A stretch of 64,000 bases of DNA from JBCCGI01 sp039029355 (GTDB lineage Bacteria; Planctomycetota; UBA1135; GCA-002686595), in NCBI GenBank assembly GCA_039029355.1, contig JBCCGI010000007.1, positions 103,403-167,402 of the forward strand, written 5' to 3'. The position numbers and the translations under genes were made by a program. Under the pieces are notes generated by a model, which saw only the letters and a program-made list of their open reading frames with translations, was not told where the DNA came from and did not search any database. This document shows, in pieces, positions 8,388 to 16,398 of the stretch (position 1 is the first letter of the stretch; every line of letters begins with the position of its first letter).

Positions 8388-10382
8388 ATGCGCCCGCTGG
8401 CCGTCCTAGCCCTCGTACTCGCCGCCATCGCGGCCCTCGCCTTCGCCTACTTCTCGATCACCGGCGACTCGTCGCGCGACGACGCCCAGGTGTCCAACGT
8501 GGTGCGTCCCGCGATGGAGCCGGAGGAGGCCCAGCGCCGGGCGGATGCCGAGCTGGTCGAGGCCAGCGGCGGCGCCGAGGTCGAAGAGGTCACCCGCACG
8601 GCGGTCGGCCCCGAGGAGGTCCTGGGCTCCTTCGCGAACCGCCTGCACGGCAAGGTCGTGAGCCCGGCGGGCATCGCGGTGCCGGACGCGCGCGTCTCGG
8701 TGTTCCGCAAGCGCGCCCCGGCGCACCTCGAGGCGCTGACGATCATGTTCCAGAACGGCCCGCAGGACAAGGTGCTCAAGACCACGCGCACCAACGAGCG
8801 GGGCGAGTACGAGTTCAAGGCGCTGCCCCCGGGCAAGGACCACCTGGTCGTCGTCGAGCACGAGGACTACCAGCGCACCGAGGTCGGCCCGATCGAGATG
8901 GGCGAGGAGAGCCAGGTCCGCGAGGACATCGAGCTGCGCGAGGGCTTCCAGCTCTTCGGCTACGTCCGCGACCACGGCACCGGGCTCCCGATCGAGGGCG
9001 CGCTGATCACGCTCGACAACCCGCTCGCGGCTCAACTGCCCTCCGACCGCAAGAGCCCCGACCGCATGCAGACCAAGTCCGAGCCGGACGGGCGGTATGA
9101 GTTCCGCCACGTGGCGCCGGGCACCAAGTGGCTCATGTGCCAGGCCGAGTCCTACGGGACGGTCGTCGTCAACAACGTCACCTTCCTGGGCCAGGGGCAG
9201 GTCGACCGGCACAAGTCGCAGGACATCCAGATGAAGCCCGAGATGACGATCTCGGGTCAGGTCATCGGCCCCGACCGCGTGGGCGTCGAAGGCGCTTCGG
9301 TCGAGGGCATCAGCTACAACGCCGAGGCCTTGTCGCGCGGCAACGCGAAGACCGACGCCATGGGCAACTTCGTGATCCGCGGGCTGGCCGAGGCGCAGTA
9401 CTCGGTCGTCGCGCGCGCCGAGGGCTTCGGCGAGAAGCGCCTGGTCCGCGTCGACGCCGGCGCCCAGGGCATCGAGCTCGAGCTGGCCGAGCTGGGCGGC
9501 GTGATGGGCCGCGTGGTCGACGCCTCGACGGGCCGCGCGCTCAGCGACTTCAAGGTGGCCGTGCGGATGGTCAACCTGAGCTCGACCTTCGTCGGGCGCG
9601 TGGCCGCGGCGCAGAACTTCCGCGGCGCGAACAACGGCGCCTTCCACGTGCCCGGCCTCGCGCACGGGCACTACGTGGTCGAGGTCTCCGCCAAGGGCTA
9701 CGCGAACACGCGCTCGGAGCGCTTCACCGTCAACCAGGGCATCACCGTCCCCGACGTGATGGTCCAGATGACCCGCGGCGGGCGCATCCTCGGCCAGGTG
9801 GTCGACGGCTACACCGCCAAGCCGATCTCCGGCGCGGTGGTCGCGACCCAGGACAACAACTGGGTCGAGAGCCCCTTCACCAACGTCTTCAAGGGCCTGG
9901 TGTCGCGCACCACGACCGAAGCCTCGGCGCGCACGGACGAGAACGGGCAGTTCGAGTTCGAGCTCCTCACGCCCGGCGCCTACCAGGTGACGATCAACCA
10001 CCAGAAGTACACCGCGCAGATCATGAACGACGTGCAGGTGTTCGAGGGGCAGGAGCGCGAGATCGGCGTCATCAAGCTCTTCACCGGCGGCCAGACCAGC
10101 GGCACCGCCTTCCTGGCGGACGGCAGCAAGGCGGTCGGCGCCTCGGTCTCCCTCCACCCCACCGACGGGAGCGGCCGGAGCTACGAGGCCCGCACGAACT
10201 CTGAGGGGCACTACCGCATCACGAACGTCGCGCCCGGCTCGTACAAGCTGAGCCTGTCGCGGCCGGACCTGCGCGAGGCCAACCCGTTCCAGGTGATCGT
10301 CGACATGAAGCAGTCGGAGATCGAGATCGCCGTCGCCGACGGCGGCGAGTACAAGCACGACCTCTACCTGGGGAGCGACTAG
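8388..10382 (+). CDS. carboxypeptidase-regulatory-like repeat protein (first copy)
   Basis: A 664-residue membrane-anchored or secreted protein. Residues 4-23 are a hydrophobic signal anchor (LAVLALVLAAIAALAFAYF). The rest is a string of about six CarboxypepD_reg-like/transthyretin-like beta-sandwich repeats. Each has the pattern V.G.V....G.PI.GA.V.....G.Y.....PG.Y.V....G, for example from residue 85 (LHGKVVSPAGIAVPDARVSV), 188, 284, 367, 460 and 565. In other bacteria such modules are extracellular adhesive or scaffold domains. The ATG at 8388 is chosen because the signal anchor begins there. A TAGGAT at 8321-8326 could be its -10 element. The next gene is a paralogue 16 bases downstream. 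Confidence 0.8.
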   Translation: MRPLAVLALVLAAIAALAFAYFSITGDSSRDDAQVSNVVRPAMEPEEAQRRADAELVEASGGAEVEEVTRTAVGPEEVLGSFANRLHGKVVSPAGIAVPDARVSVFRKRAPAHLEALTIMFQNGPQDKVLKTTRTNERGEYEFKALPPGKDHLVVVEHEDYQRTEVGPIEMGEESQVREDIELREGFQLFGYVRDHGTGLPIEGALITLDNPLAAQLPSDRKSPDRMQTKSEPDGRYEFRHVAPGTKWLMCQAESYGTVVVNNVTFLGQGQVDRHKSQDIQMKPEMTISGQVIGPDRVGVEGASVEGISYNAEALSRGNAKTDAMGNFVIRGLAEAQYSVVARAEGFGEKRLVRVDAGAQGIELELAELGGVMGRVVDASTGRALSDFKVAVRMVNLSSTFVGRVAAAQNFRGANNGAFHVPGLAHGHYVVEVSAKGYANTRSERFTVNQGITVPDVMVQMTRGGRILGQVVDGYTAKPISGAVVATQDNNWVESPFTNVFKGLVSRTTTEASARTDENGQFEFELLTPGAYQVTINHQKYTAQIMNDVQVFEGQEREIGVIKLFTGGQTSGTAFLADGSKAVGASVSLHPTDGSGRSYEARTNSEGHYRITNVAPGSYKLSLSRPDLREANPFQVIVDMKQSEIEIAVADGGEYKHDLYLGSD

Positions 10383-10398
10383 CCCCCGGCCCCCAACT

Positions 10399-12318
10399 TT
10401 GAATCGGCTTGGCCTAGGAATCCTGGCCGCCGTGCTCGTTCTGGGCGCGGCGGCCGTGCTGTTTACCCGGCTCGCGGGCTCCGGCGGAACGGCGCCCCAG
10501 GGAGACAGCGTCGCGCGTCCGTCCGAGCTCGGCCGCGGCGCTGAGGTCGCACGGCCGGGCGGAGGCTCGATCGACGCCCCGGCGGAGCCCGAACGCACCG
10601 ACCTCGACGCGGCCCCCGCCGAAGCCGCGCCCGAGCGTCGCGTCGCAGGCACCCCGAAGGGCCTACCCGCCCTCGGCGCCCTGAAGCAGACGCTGGTCGG
10701 GCTGGTCGTCGGAGACGGCAAGCCGATCAGCGGAGCGCAGGTGCTCTACACCGACCGCGCCGGCGAGGCTCTGTGCGAGGCCACCAGCGACCCGCGCGGC
10801 AACTTCGAGCTCGCGGTCCCGCGGCCGCTGGAGGACGGGCTGATCCTGGTTCAGGCGCGCGGCTTCGCGCCGCTGGAGACCGGCCCCCACGCCATCCGCG
10901 CGGGCGAGCGCCGCTTCGTCGGCAACCTGCAGGTCGCGCGCGGCATCATGCTGCGCGGCAAGGTCGTCGCGCCCGGCGGCTTCGCGCTGGCCGAGGCCCG
11001 CGTGCAGCTGCGCGCCGGCGGTCCGGGCGGCGGCTTCAACCGCTATGTGCAGGAGGCGGTCGCGGACGCCGACGGCGGCTTCGAGTTCCCCCAGGCGCCG
11101 CTCGGCACGGTGAAGGTCGAGGCCTTCGCCAACGGCTACGGCGCGCGATCCGAGGAGCTCCGCCACGCGTCGGCGAAGGACCACGCGCTGATCGAGCTGG
11201 TGCCCGAGCGCGCCATGCTGCTCCTGCTGCGCGACCCCGACGGGGCCGGCGTGGCGGGCGCACGCGTCAACCTGCGGCCGCACGACCCGCGCTCGACCGA
11301 CGTCAGCGCGACGGCCGACGACAACGGCGACTGCCACGTGCTGGGGCTGGGCTCCGAGCTGTGGGAGGTGCGCGCCGAGGCCGACGGCTACCGCCCCGCG
11401 GTCCGCGACAGGATGCGCGCGGACGGCAACCCGATCGAGGTCGAGCTCCTCCCCTGGCCCTGCATCGAAGGCCGCATCAGCGCTCCCGCGGGCGCGGCGC
11501 TCCCGAGCGGGGTCACCGTCCGCCCGCTGTCCGCCAACGCGCGCGGCGGCTTCGTCGACAGCGGACGCCACGACGAGACGCCGGTGGCGGCCGACGGCAG
11601 CTTCCGCATCTGCGACATGCGGCCAGGCCTGTACGTGATCCGGGCGAGCGCCCCGGGCTTCGCGCCGACCAGCTCGGAGACGATCCGGCTGACGCTGGGC
11701 AAGGACGCGGTCGGGGTCGACGTCGAGCTGCGCTCGGGCGGCGGGCTCAACCTCTTGGTCCACTCCGGCGACGGTCCCGTCGGTGGAGCGCGCGTCGAGC
11801 TCTTCGACACGACGCCGCCCCCCACCGAGCTCTACCGCAGCCCGGCGACGCCCCAGCCGGTCTCGACCGTAAAGCCGGTCGCGAACGCGACCACGAGCTC
11901 CGAAGGGGAAGTCGCCTTCGAACACCTCGCCGAGGGCCGCTACTGGTGCATCGTGCGCCCGCGCGACCTCCTGCCCCAGCTCTACGGCCCGATCGTCGTG
12001 CAGGAGGGGCGCAAGGAGAAGGTCGGCCCCGTCCAGGTCTCCGCCGGCGGCCGACTCCACGGCACCGTCACCGACGGCGCGGGCAAGCCGGTCGCGAACG
12101 CGGTGGTGCACGTCTTCGGCGAGAGCGGCTCGGTCCGCACGCCGATCCAGATCGAGGCGAACGACAAAGGCGCGTGGACCTCGCCGCTGTTGCCCGGCGG
12201 GTCCTACCGGCTGACCGCGCGCATCGTCTACGGCCGCCCGGCGACGGCGCGCACCGCCACCGCGCGCGGGAGCGTCGAGGTCGGCGCGCGGCGCGAAGTG
12301 GCGCTGCAGTTCGAGTAG
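10399..12318 (+). CDS. carboxypeptidase-regulatory-like repeat protein (second copy)
   Basis: A 639-residue paralogue of the preceding gene: signal anchor at residues 4-24 (LGLGILAAVLVLGAAAVLF), a Pro/Ala/Arg-rich linker to about 85, then about six CarboxypepD_reg-like sandwiches starting near 93 (QTLVGLVVGDGKPISGAQV), 175, 255, 340, 435 and 545. The start is a TTG with no clear ribosome site, 16 bases after the preceding stop, so translation probably depends on the upstream gene. Tandem duplication with divergence is the simplest reading. Function is unknown, presumably envelope-located. Confidence 0.78.
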   Translation: MNRLGLGILAAVLVLGAAAVLFTRLAGSGGTAPQGDSVARPSELGRGAEVARPGGGSIDAPAEPERTDLDAAPAEAAPERRVAGTPKGLPALGALKQTLVGLVVGDGKPISGAQVLYTDRAGEALCEATSDPRGNFELAVPRPLEDGLILVQARGFAPLETGPHAIRAGERRFVGNLQVARGIMLRGKVVAPGGFALAEARVQLRAGGPGGGFNRYVQEAVADADGGFEFPQAPLGTVKVEAFANGYGARSEELRHASAKDHALIELVPERAMLLLLRDPDGAGVAGARVNLRPHDPRSTDVSATADDNGDCHVLGLGSELWEVRAEADGYRPAVRDRMRADGNPIEVELLPWPCIEGRISAPAGAALPSGVTVRPLSANARGGFVDSGRHDETPVAADGSFRICDMRPGLYVIRASAPGFAPTSSETIRLTLGKDAVGVDVELRSGGGLNLLVHSGDGPVGGARVELFDTTPPPTELYRSPATPQPVSTVKPVANATTSSEGEVAFEHLAEGRYWCIVRPRDLLPQLYGPIVVQEGRKEKVGPVQVSAGGRLHGTVTDGAGKPVANAVVHVFGESGSVRTPIQIEANDKGAWTSPLLPGGSYRLTARIVYGRPATARTATARGSVEVGARREVALQFE

Positions 12319-12350
12319 CGCGCCCCGCCGCGCGCCCGCTCAGGCGGGTA

Positions 12351-13880
12351 TCAGGGCAGAACGATCTCGGCCGAGAGGTCGTCGCCCGCGCCGCCGTCGT
12401 CGCCGGTTCCCGTCACGAGGATGCGCTCGCCGCCGTCCACCAGGCTGGCGCGCACCCGGGCGCGCGGGAGCTGCATCGCGAGCGGCGCGGCCCACGTGCT
12501 CGCGTCGGGCGGGGCCAGCTCGACGCTCGCCTCGGGCGTCTCGGTCAGCGCCATCGAGTCGATCACCGCGATGCCGCCGATCACCGCCAGCTGGGTCGGC
12601 GTCTCGAGCAGCGCGTGGTAGGCGCGCGGTTGGTTGAGCCGCGTCGGGAGCTCGGCCCATACGTCCAGCGTCGGGTTGTAGCGCACGACCTCGTCGAGCG
12701 TGACCTGCTCTAGGAACACGCCGGTGCGCGCGCCGCCGGTGACCAGCACGCGACCGTCGGTCGAGAGCACGACCTGCGCGTGGTAGGCGCGCGGCCCCGG
12801 CATGGAAGCCGTGGGGAGCGCCGTGCCCAGCGCGGGGTCGAGGAGCAGGCACGTCTCGGTCCAGTCCTGGGTCGGGAAGCCGAAGAGCGAGGAGACCTCG
12901 ATGCCGCCGGTGACGAAGACCTCGCCCGAATCGAGGAGCGAAGCCGCGTGCCCGATGCGCCCGGCGGGCAGCTCGGGGCCGCTGGACCAGGCGTCGAGCA
13001 CCGGGTCGTAGATCGCGGTCGAGACCAGCACGCTCAGCAACGTCGTGATCGGGTCGGCGGGGTCGTCGAGCTCGACGCCGCCCGCGACCAGCACCCGGCC
13101 GTCGGCGAGGAGCGTCGCCGTGTGCTGCGAGCGCGCCTGCGGCATCGACGCCACCTGGGTCACGGTCCCCGCCACGGGATCGAAGAGCTCGGCCGCGGCC
13201 GTCGCGAGCCCCGCGCCGTCGCGCCCGCCGAGCAACAGCACGCGGCCGTCGGTCAGCAGCGTCGCCGTATGCGCCCTGCGCGGCGCGGCCAGCGTGGCGG
13301 AGTGCGGCTCGAAGCTCTGCGTCTGGGGGTCGAAGACCTCGAGCGTCGCGAGCGCGACGTCGCCGCCGCCGGCAACGTCGACGCCGCCGGCCAGGAGGAC
13401 GCTCCCGTCGGGGAGGGAGGTCGAGCTGTGCCCGTCGATCGCGCCACCGCGCTCCCCCACCGCCTGCGCCGTCGAGGCCGGCACCTGCATCGCGAACGAC
13501 ACGTCGTTGCTGATGTCGTCCACGAACGTCGTCGCCCCGGGCAGGGTGAAGAACTGCGCGTGCAGCGGCACCCCGACGATCATCGGGGTGTTGGGCAGGA
13601 AGAACGTCTGCGTCGCCTCGCCCGCCGGCGACAGGGAGCCGAACAGCCAGTACGGCAGGAGCTCGAGCCCGAGATCGAAGAAGCGCGGGTCGGCCGGGTC
13701 GACGATCGCGAGCGGCGTCGGCCCGGAGTTCAGCGACACGCCCAGCCCCCAAAGCTCCGACGGGTCGCCCGACAGCGTGTAGGTCACGCCCGAACCGAGC
13801 ACGCCGTCGGTCCAGGAGAGCTCCTGAGCCGACGGAAGGAGGGGAGCAAAGAGGGCGACGATCCAGGGAGAGGGGCGCAT
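12351..13880 (-). CDS. secreted Kelch-repeat protein
   Basis: A 509-residue secreted protein. The signal peptide is about residues 1-19 (MRPSPWIVALFAPLLPSAQ). Residues 25-130 are a beta-rich module also seen in other secreted proteins of this window (SGDPSELWGLGVSLNSGPTP ... PLHAQF). Then come six Kelch blades recognisable by H-x-A-x-L-L-x-D-G-R-V-L-x-x-G-G patterns, such as HTATLLTDGRVLLLGG and HTATLLADGRVLVAGG, which would make a beta-propeller. The start ATG at 13880 is set by the signal peptide. An AATATA on the plus strand at 13917-13922 reads TATATT on this strand and may be its -10. A decayed copy lies directly upstream. Confidence 0.85.
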   Translation of the reverse strand: MRPSPWIVALFAPLLPSAQELSWTDGVLGSGVTYTLSGDPSELWGLGVSLNSGPTPLAIVDPADPRFFDLGLELLPYWLFGSLSPAGEATQTFFLPNTPMIVGVPLHAQFFTLPGATTFVDDISNDVSFAMQVPASTAQAVGERGGAIDGHSSTSLPDGSVLLAGGVDVAGGGDVALATLEVFDPQTQSFEPHSATLAAPRRAHTATLLTDGRVLLLGGRDGAGLATAAAELFDPVAGTVTQVASMPQARSQHTATLLADGRVLVAGGVELDDPADPITTLLSVLVSTAIYDPVLDAWSSGPELPAGRIGHAASLLDSGEVFVTGGIEVSSLFGFPTQDWTETCLLLDPALGTALPTASMPGPRAYHAQVVLSTDGRVLVTGGARTGVFLEQVTLDEVVRYNPTLDVWAELPTRLNQPRAYHALLETPTQLAVIGGIAVIDSMALTETPEASVELAPPDASTWAAPLAMQLPRARVRASLVDGGERILVTGTGDDGGAGDDLSAEIVLP

Positions 13881-13996
13881 GAGCGAAGGTGAGAGACGAA
13901 GGGGTTGGCCACCTCGAATATAAACGGGCCGGGGCGCCCGCGGGTCGCCCAGCACGACCGCGGACGCCCCGGAAAAGGCCGGAGACGAGATCCTTA

Positions 13997-14680
13997 CGGG
14001 ATGTAGATCTCCGCCGACAGGTCCGGCGTCACCGTGCCGGAGCCGGTCGTGAGGATGCGCTCACCACCGTCGGGGAGCGCGCTGACCGCGAGGGGCGCGG
14101 CACCAGCATGCATGCTGCCCGACAGCGTTCCACGAGAGCGCCGCCGTCGTGGTCGTCTCGATCGTGTCGTTCGGCGTGCCGGTGAACGCGAACGAGGTCG
14201 AACGTGTCGATCGCGCTCACGTCGCCGCCGACGTCGAACAGCGTCGGCAGCACGCGGTTGGCCGCCGTGCTCGGGACGCTCGTCCACGAGTTGGCCGAGG
14301 TGTCGTACAGCCGGCAGCTCGCCGGCGGAAAGAAGTTCTGCAGCACCAGATCGCCGGTCACGCCGCCCGCGAGCAGCACGTCGCCGTTCGAGAGCGTCGT
14401 CTGCCCGTGCAGCGCGCGCTCAGTGCTGGACGGCGTGCCCAGGATCGAGTTGCTGCCGGGGTCGTAGCGGCGCGCGTCGCTCGAGAACTCCGGCACGTCG
14501 AAGATAGCGAGGGGCGTCGGGCCGGTGTTGGTCGAGATGGCGAGCCCAAAGACCTCGGCCGGGTCGCCTTGGAGGTCGTAGGTGACCTGGTCGCCCAGCA
14601 CGCCGCCCGGTCCGGGTCAGCTTCGCCGTGAAGGCCGAGCCGGCGCGGCGAGAAGCAGGGCCTCTCCTGAACTTGTGGTG
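13997..14680 (-). pseudogene. decayed, internally deleted copy of the Kelch gene
   Basis: Both ends match the neighbouring Kelch protein but in different frames. The 5' part (14601 down to about 14200) reads VTYDLQGDPAEVFGLAISTN, aligned to VTYTLSGDPSELWGLGVSLN, then one Kelch blade (LSNGDVLLAGGV). The 3' part reads GGERILTTGSGTVTPDLSAE, aligned to the last residues of the intact protein, in a shifted frame. Most blades are missing. Upstream of 14601 a signal-peptide-like stretch (ALLLAAPA) lies in yet another frame, after a stop. At least two frame shifts and one large deletion are needed, so it cannot make the ancestral protein. Confidence 0.75.
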
Positions 14681-14790
14681 AGGTTGGGGGGGGCCGAAGC
14701 GAGACAGGCGTCTCTTCGGGGGGATGCGGCCGAGCCGAAGCAGGCCACGGGGTTGCTCCGGTCTAGGCGCAGCACGAGAATCGGGGGCGC

Positions 14791-15570
14791 GTGGACGCCC
14801 CCTTCCCTGCCGATGCCTGGACCGAGCTCCTCACGACCGAGCTCGGAGTGCCGGTGCAGGTCAGCTTCGGTTCGGCGCGCCGCAACGTGCTGGTTGCGCG
14901 TCCCGACGAGAGCTGCGAGGGATACCGCGTGCGCATGCACGCGGGCTTCCGCAACGCCCCGCCCGAGGTGCGCCTAGCGGTGGCGCGCTGGCTTCGTTCC
15001 GGACGCCGCGCGAGCCGTGCGGCGCGCGTGCTCGACGCGTGGATCGACGACGTGCTGATCCCGTCCTTCGCCCCGCGCCGTCCGGCGCGCTGCGTCGTCG
15101 CGGGCGAGCACCACCACCTCGGCCGCCTCGCCGACGAGCTGCGCGGGGACGCGCTCCCCACCGAGCTCCTCCCGCCCGAGCGCTGGCCCGCGATTACCTG
15201 GGGCAACCGCCGCCGCACCGGCGCGCGCCGCTCGCTCCACCTGGGCACGTTCGACGCGGTGCAGAACCTGGTGCGCATCCACGCCGTGCTCGACCAGGAG
15301 GAGGTGCCGACCTTCTTCGTGCGCTTCGTGCTGTTCCACGAGCTGCTGCACGCCGCGCTGCCCTCGCAGCGCGCGAACGGACGCACGGTGCACCACGGCG
15401 CCGCCTTCCGCGCCCGCGAGCGGGCCTACCCCGACTACCAGCGCGCCAAGGCCTGGGAGGACGACAACATCGGGCGGCTGCTGCACTCGACGCGCACCGG
15501 GCGCGACATGCGCCCCCCGTCCCCGTCCGCGTCGCTGACGAGCTTCGTGCAGCGGCTGCTGTTCGACTAG
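14791..15570 (+). CDS. SprT-like zinc metallopeptidase
   Basis: A 259-residue protein with the zincin motif HELLH at residues 183-187 and a further His pair in HHGAAF (201-206), the SprT/YgjP-like layout in which the third ligand follows about 15 residues later. Bacterial and eukaryotic SprT domains act on protein or DNA-protein crosslinks, but the role here is unknown. The N-terminal 100 residues are not a recognised domain. The start is GTG at 14791, the first in-frame start after the pseudogene region. There is no signal peptide, so it is probably cytoplasmic. Confidence 0.75.
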   Translation: MDAPFPADAWTELLTTELGVPVQVSFGSARRNVLVARPDESCEGYRVRMHAGFRNAPPEVRLAVARWLRSGRRASRAARVLDAWIDDVLIPSFAPRRPARCVVAGEHHHLGRLADELRGDALPTELLPPERWPAITWGNRRRTGARRSLHLGTFDAVQNLVRIHAVLDQEEVPTFFVRFVLFHELLHAALPSQRANGRTVHHGAAFRARERAYPDYQRAKAWEDDNIGRLLHSTRTGRDMRPPSPSASLTSFVQRLLFD

Positions 15571-15580
15571 GCCGCCGGAG

Positions 15581-16306
15581 CTACTCGGCCCGGTCGGCCT
15601 CGTGCGCGCCGTTGGCGACGATGCCCAATACGTTGCCGCCGAGCGTCTCGAGCATGTTGTAGGTCTCTTCGACCAGATGCTTGGGCGTCTCGCCCAGGCG
15701 CACGACCAGCAGGATCCCGTCGGCGATCGTCCCCAGCAGGCTGGGCTCGGCCACCAGCATCGCCGGAGCCATGTCGATCAGGATGTAGTCGTAGCGGCGC
15801 TTCAGCGTGTGCAGGATCGACTGCATCCGCTCGACGAACAGCCCGAGGCGCGGGTCGTCGGGCAGCGTGCCGGCTCCCATGATGTCGAGCCGGTCGACCG
15901 AGGTGCGCCGGATCGCCTGCTCCAGCGGCAGCTGCCCCAGCAGCACGTCGGTGAGGCCCTGGCGGCGCGGGACCCCGAGGTACTCCTCCAGCGAGGGGTG
16001 GCGCACGTGGCCGTCGATCACCAGCACCCGCACGCGCGGGACCTCGACCATCGCGAGGGCCATGTTGAGCGTCGCCACGCTCTTGCCCTCGCCGCGCACG
16101 GCGGAGGTCAAAAGCACGGTACGCGCCGCCCCATCGGGGTTCAGCGCCTGGATCGAGTTGCGCAGGCGGCGGTACTGCTCGGCCAGGTGGCCCTGGGGCC
16201 GCAGGGCCATCACGAGCTCCTCCCGCCGCACGGGGATCTCAGCCGCCTCCCCAGGCTTGGCGGGCTCTAGGGAGCTGGAGCTGTTCTTGCGTCGAAAGAG
16301 GGCCAT
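15581..16306 (-). CDS. BY-kinase/CpsD-like P-loop ATPase, cytosolic, altered Walker A'
   Basis: A 241-residue MinD/Mrp-fold ATPase related to the cytosolic half of bacterial tyrosine kinases (CpsD/CapB/Wzc), which control polysaccharide export. Walker A is SAVRGEGKS (68-76) and Walker B is ILIDMAP (165-171). The Walker A' motif reads VIDGHVRHP: Asp 98 is kept, but the second Asp, normally two residues on, is His 100. The C-terminal Tyr cluster of classical BY-kinases is absent. No Wzz-like membrane partner or polysaccharide gene is adjacent. It may be a regulator or a weak or inactive kinase. The start ATG is at 16306. Confidence 0.8.
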   Translation of the reverse strand: MALFRRKNSSSSLEPAKPGEAAEIPVRREELVMALRPQGHLAEQYRRLRNSIQALNPDGAARTVLLTSAVRGEGKSVATLNMALAMVEVPRVRVLVIDGHVRHPSLEEYLGVPRRQGLTDVLLGQLPLEQAIRRTSVDRLDIMGAGTLPDDPRLGLFVERMQSILHTLKRRYDYILIDMAPAMLVAEPSLLGTIADGILLVVRLGETPKHLVEETYNMLETLGGNVLGIVANGAHEADRAE

Positions 16307-16398
16307 GGTCGGCAGAAGGGGTATCGGCGAGGATCCTTCCAGACCGTAGCGGCCGTTGCAAACGGGGACCGCAAACCTCTCGGTAACGGCGTGGCGGT

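Noticed and set aside
13997..14680. Kelch remnant explained as simple sequencing error
   Set aside because: Frame shifts alone could be errors, but most of the propeller is also missing, which needs a real deletion. Read coverage would settle it.
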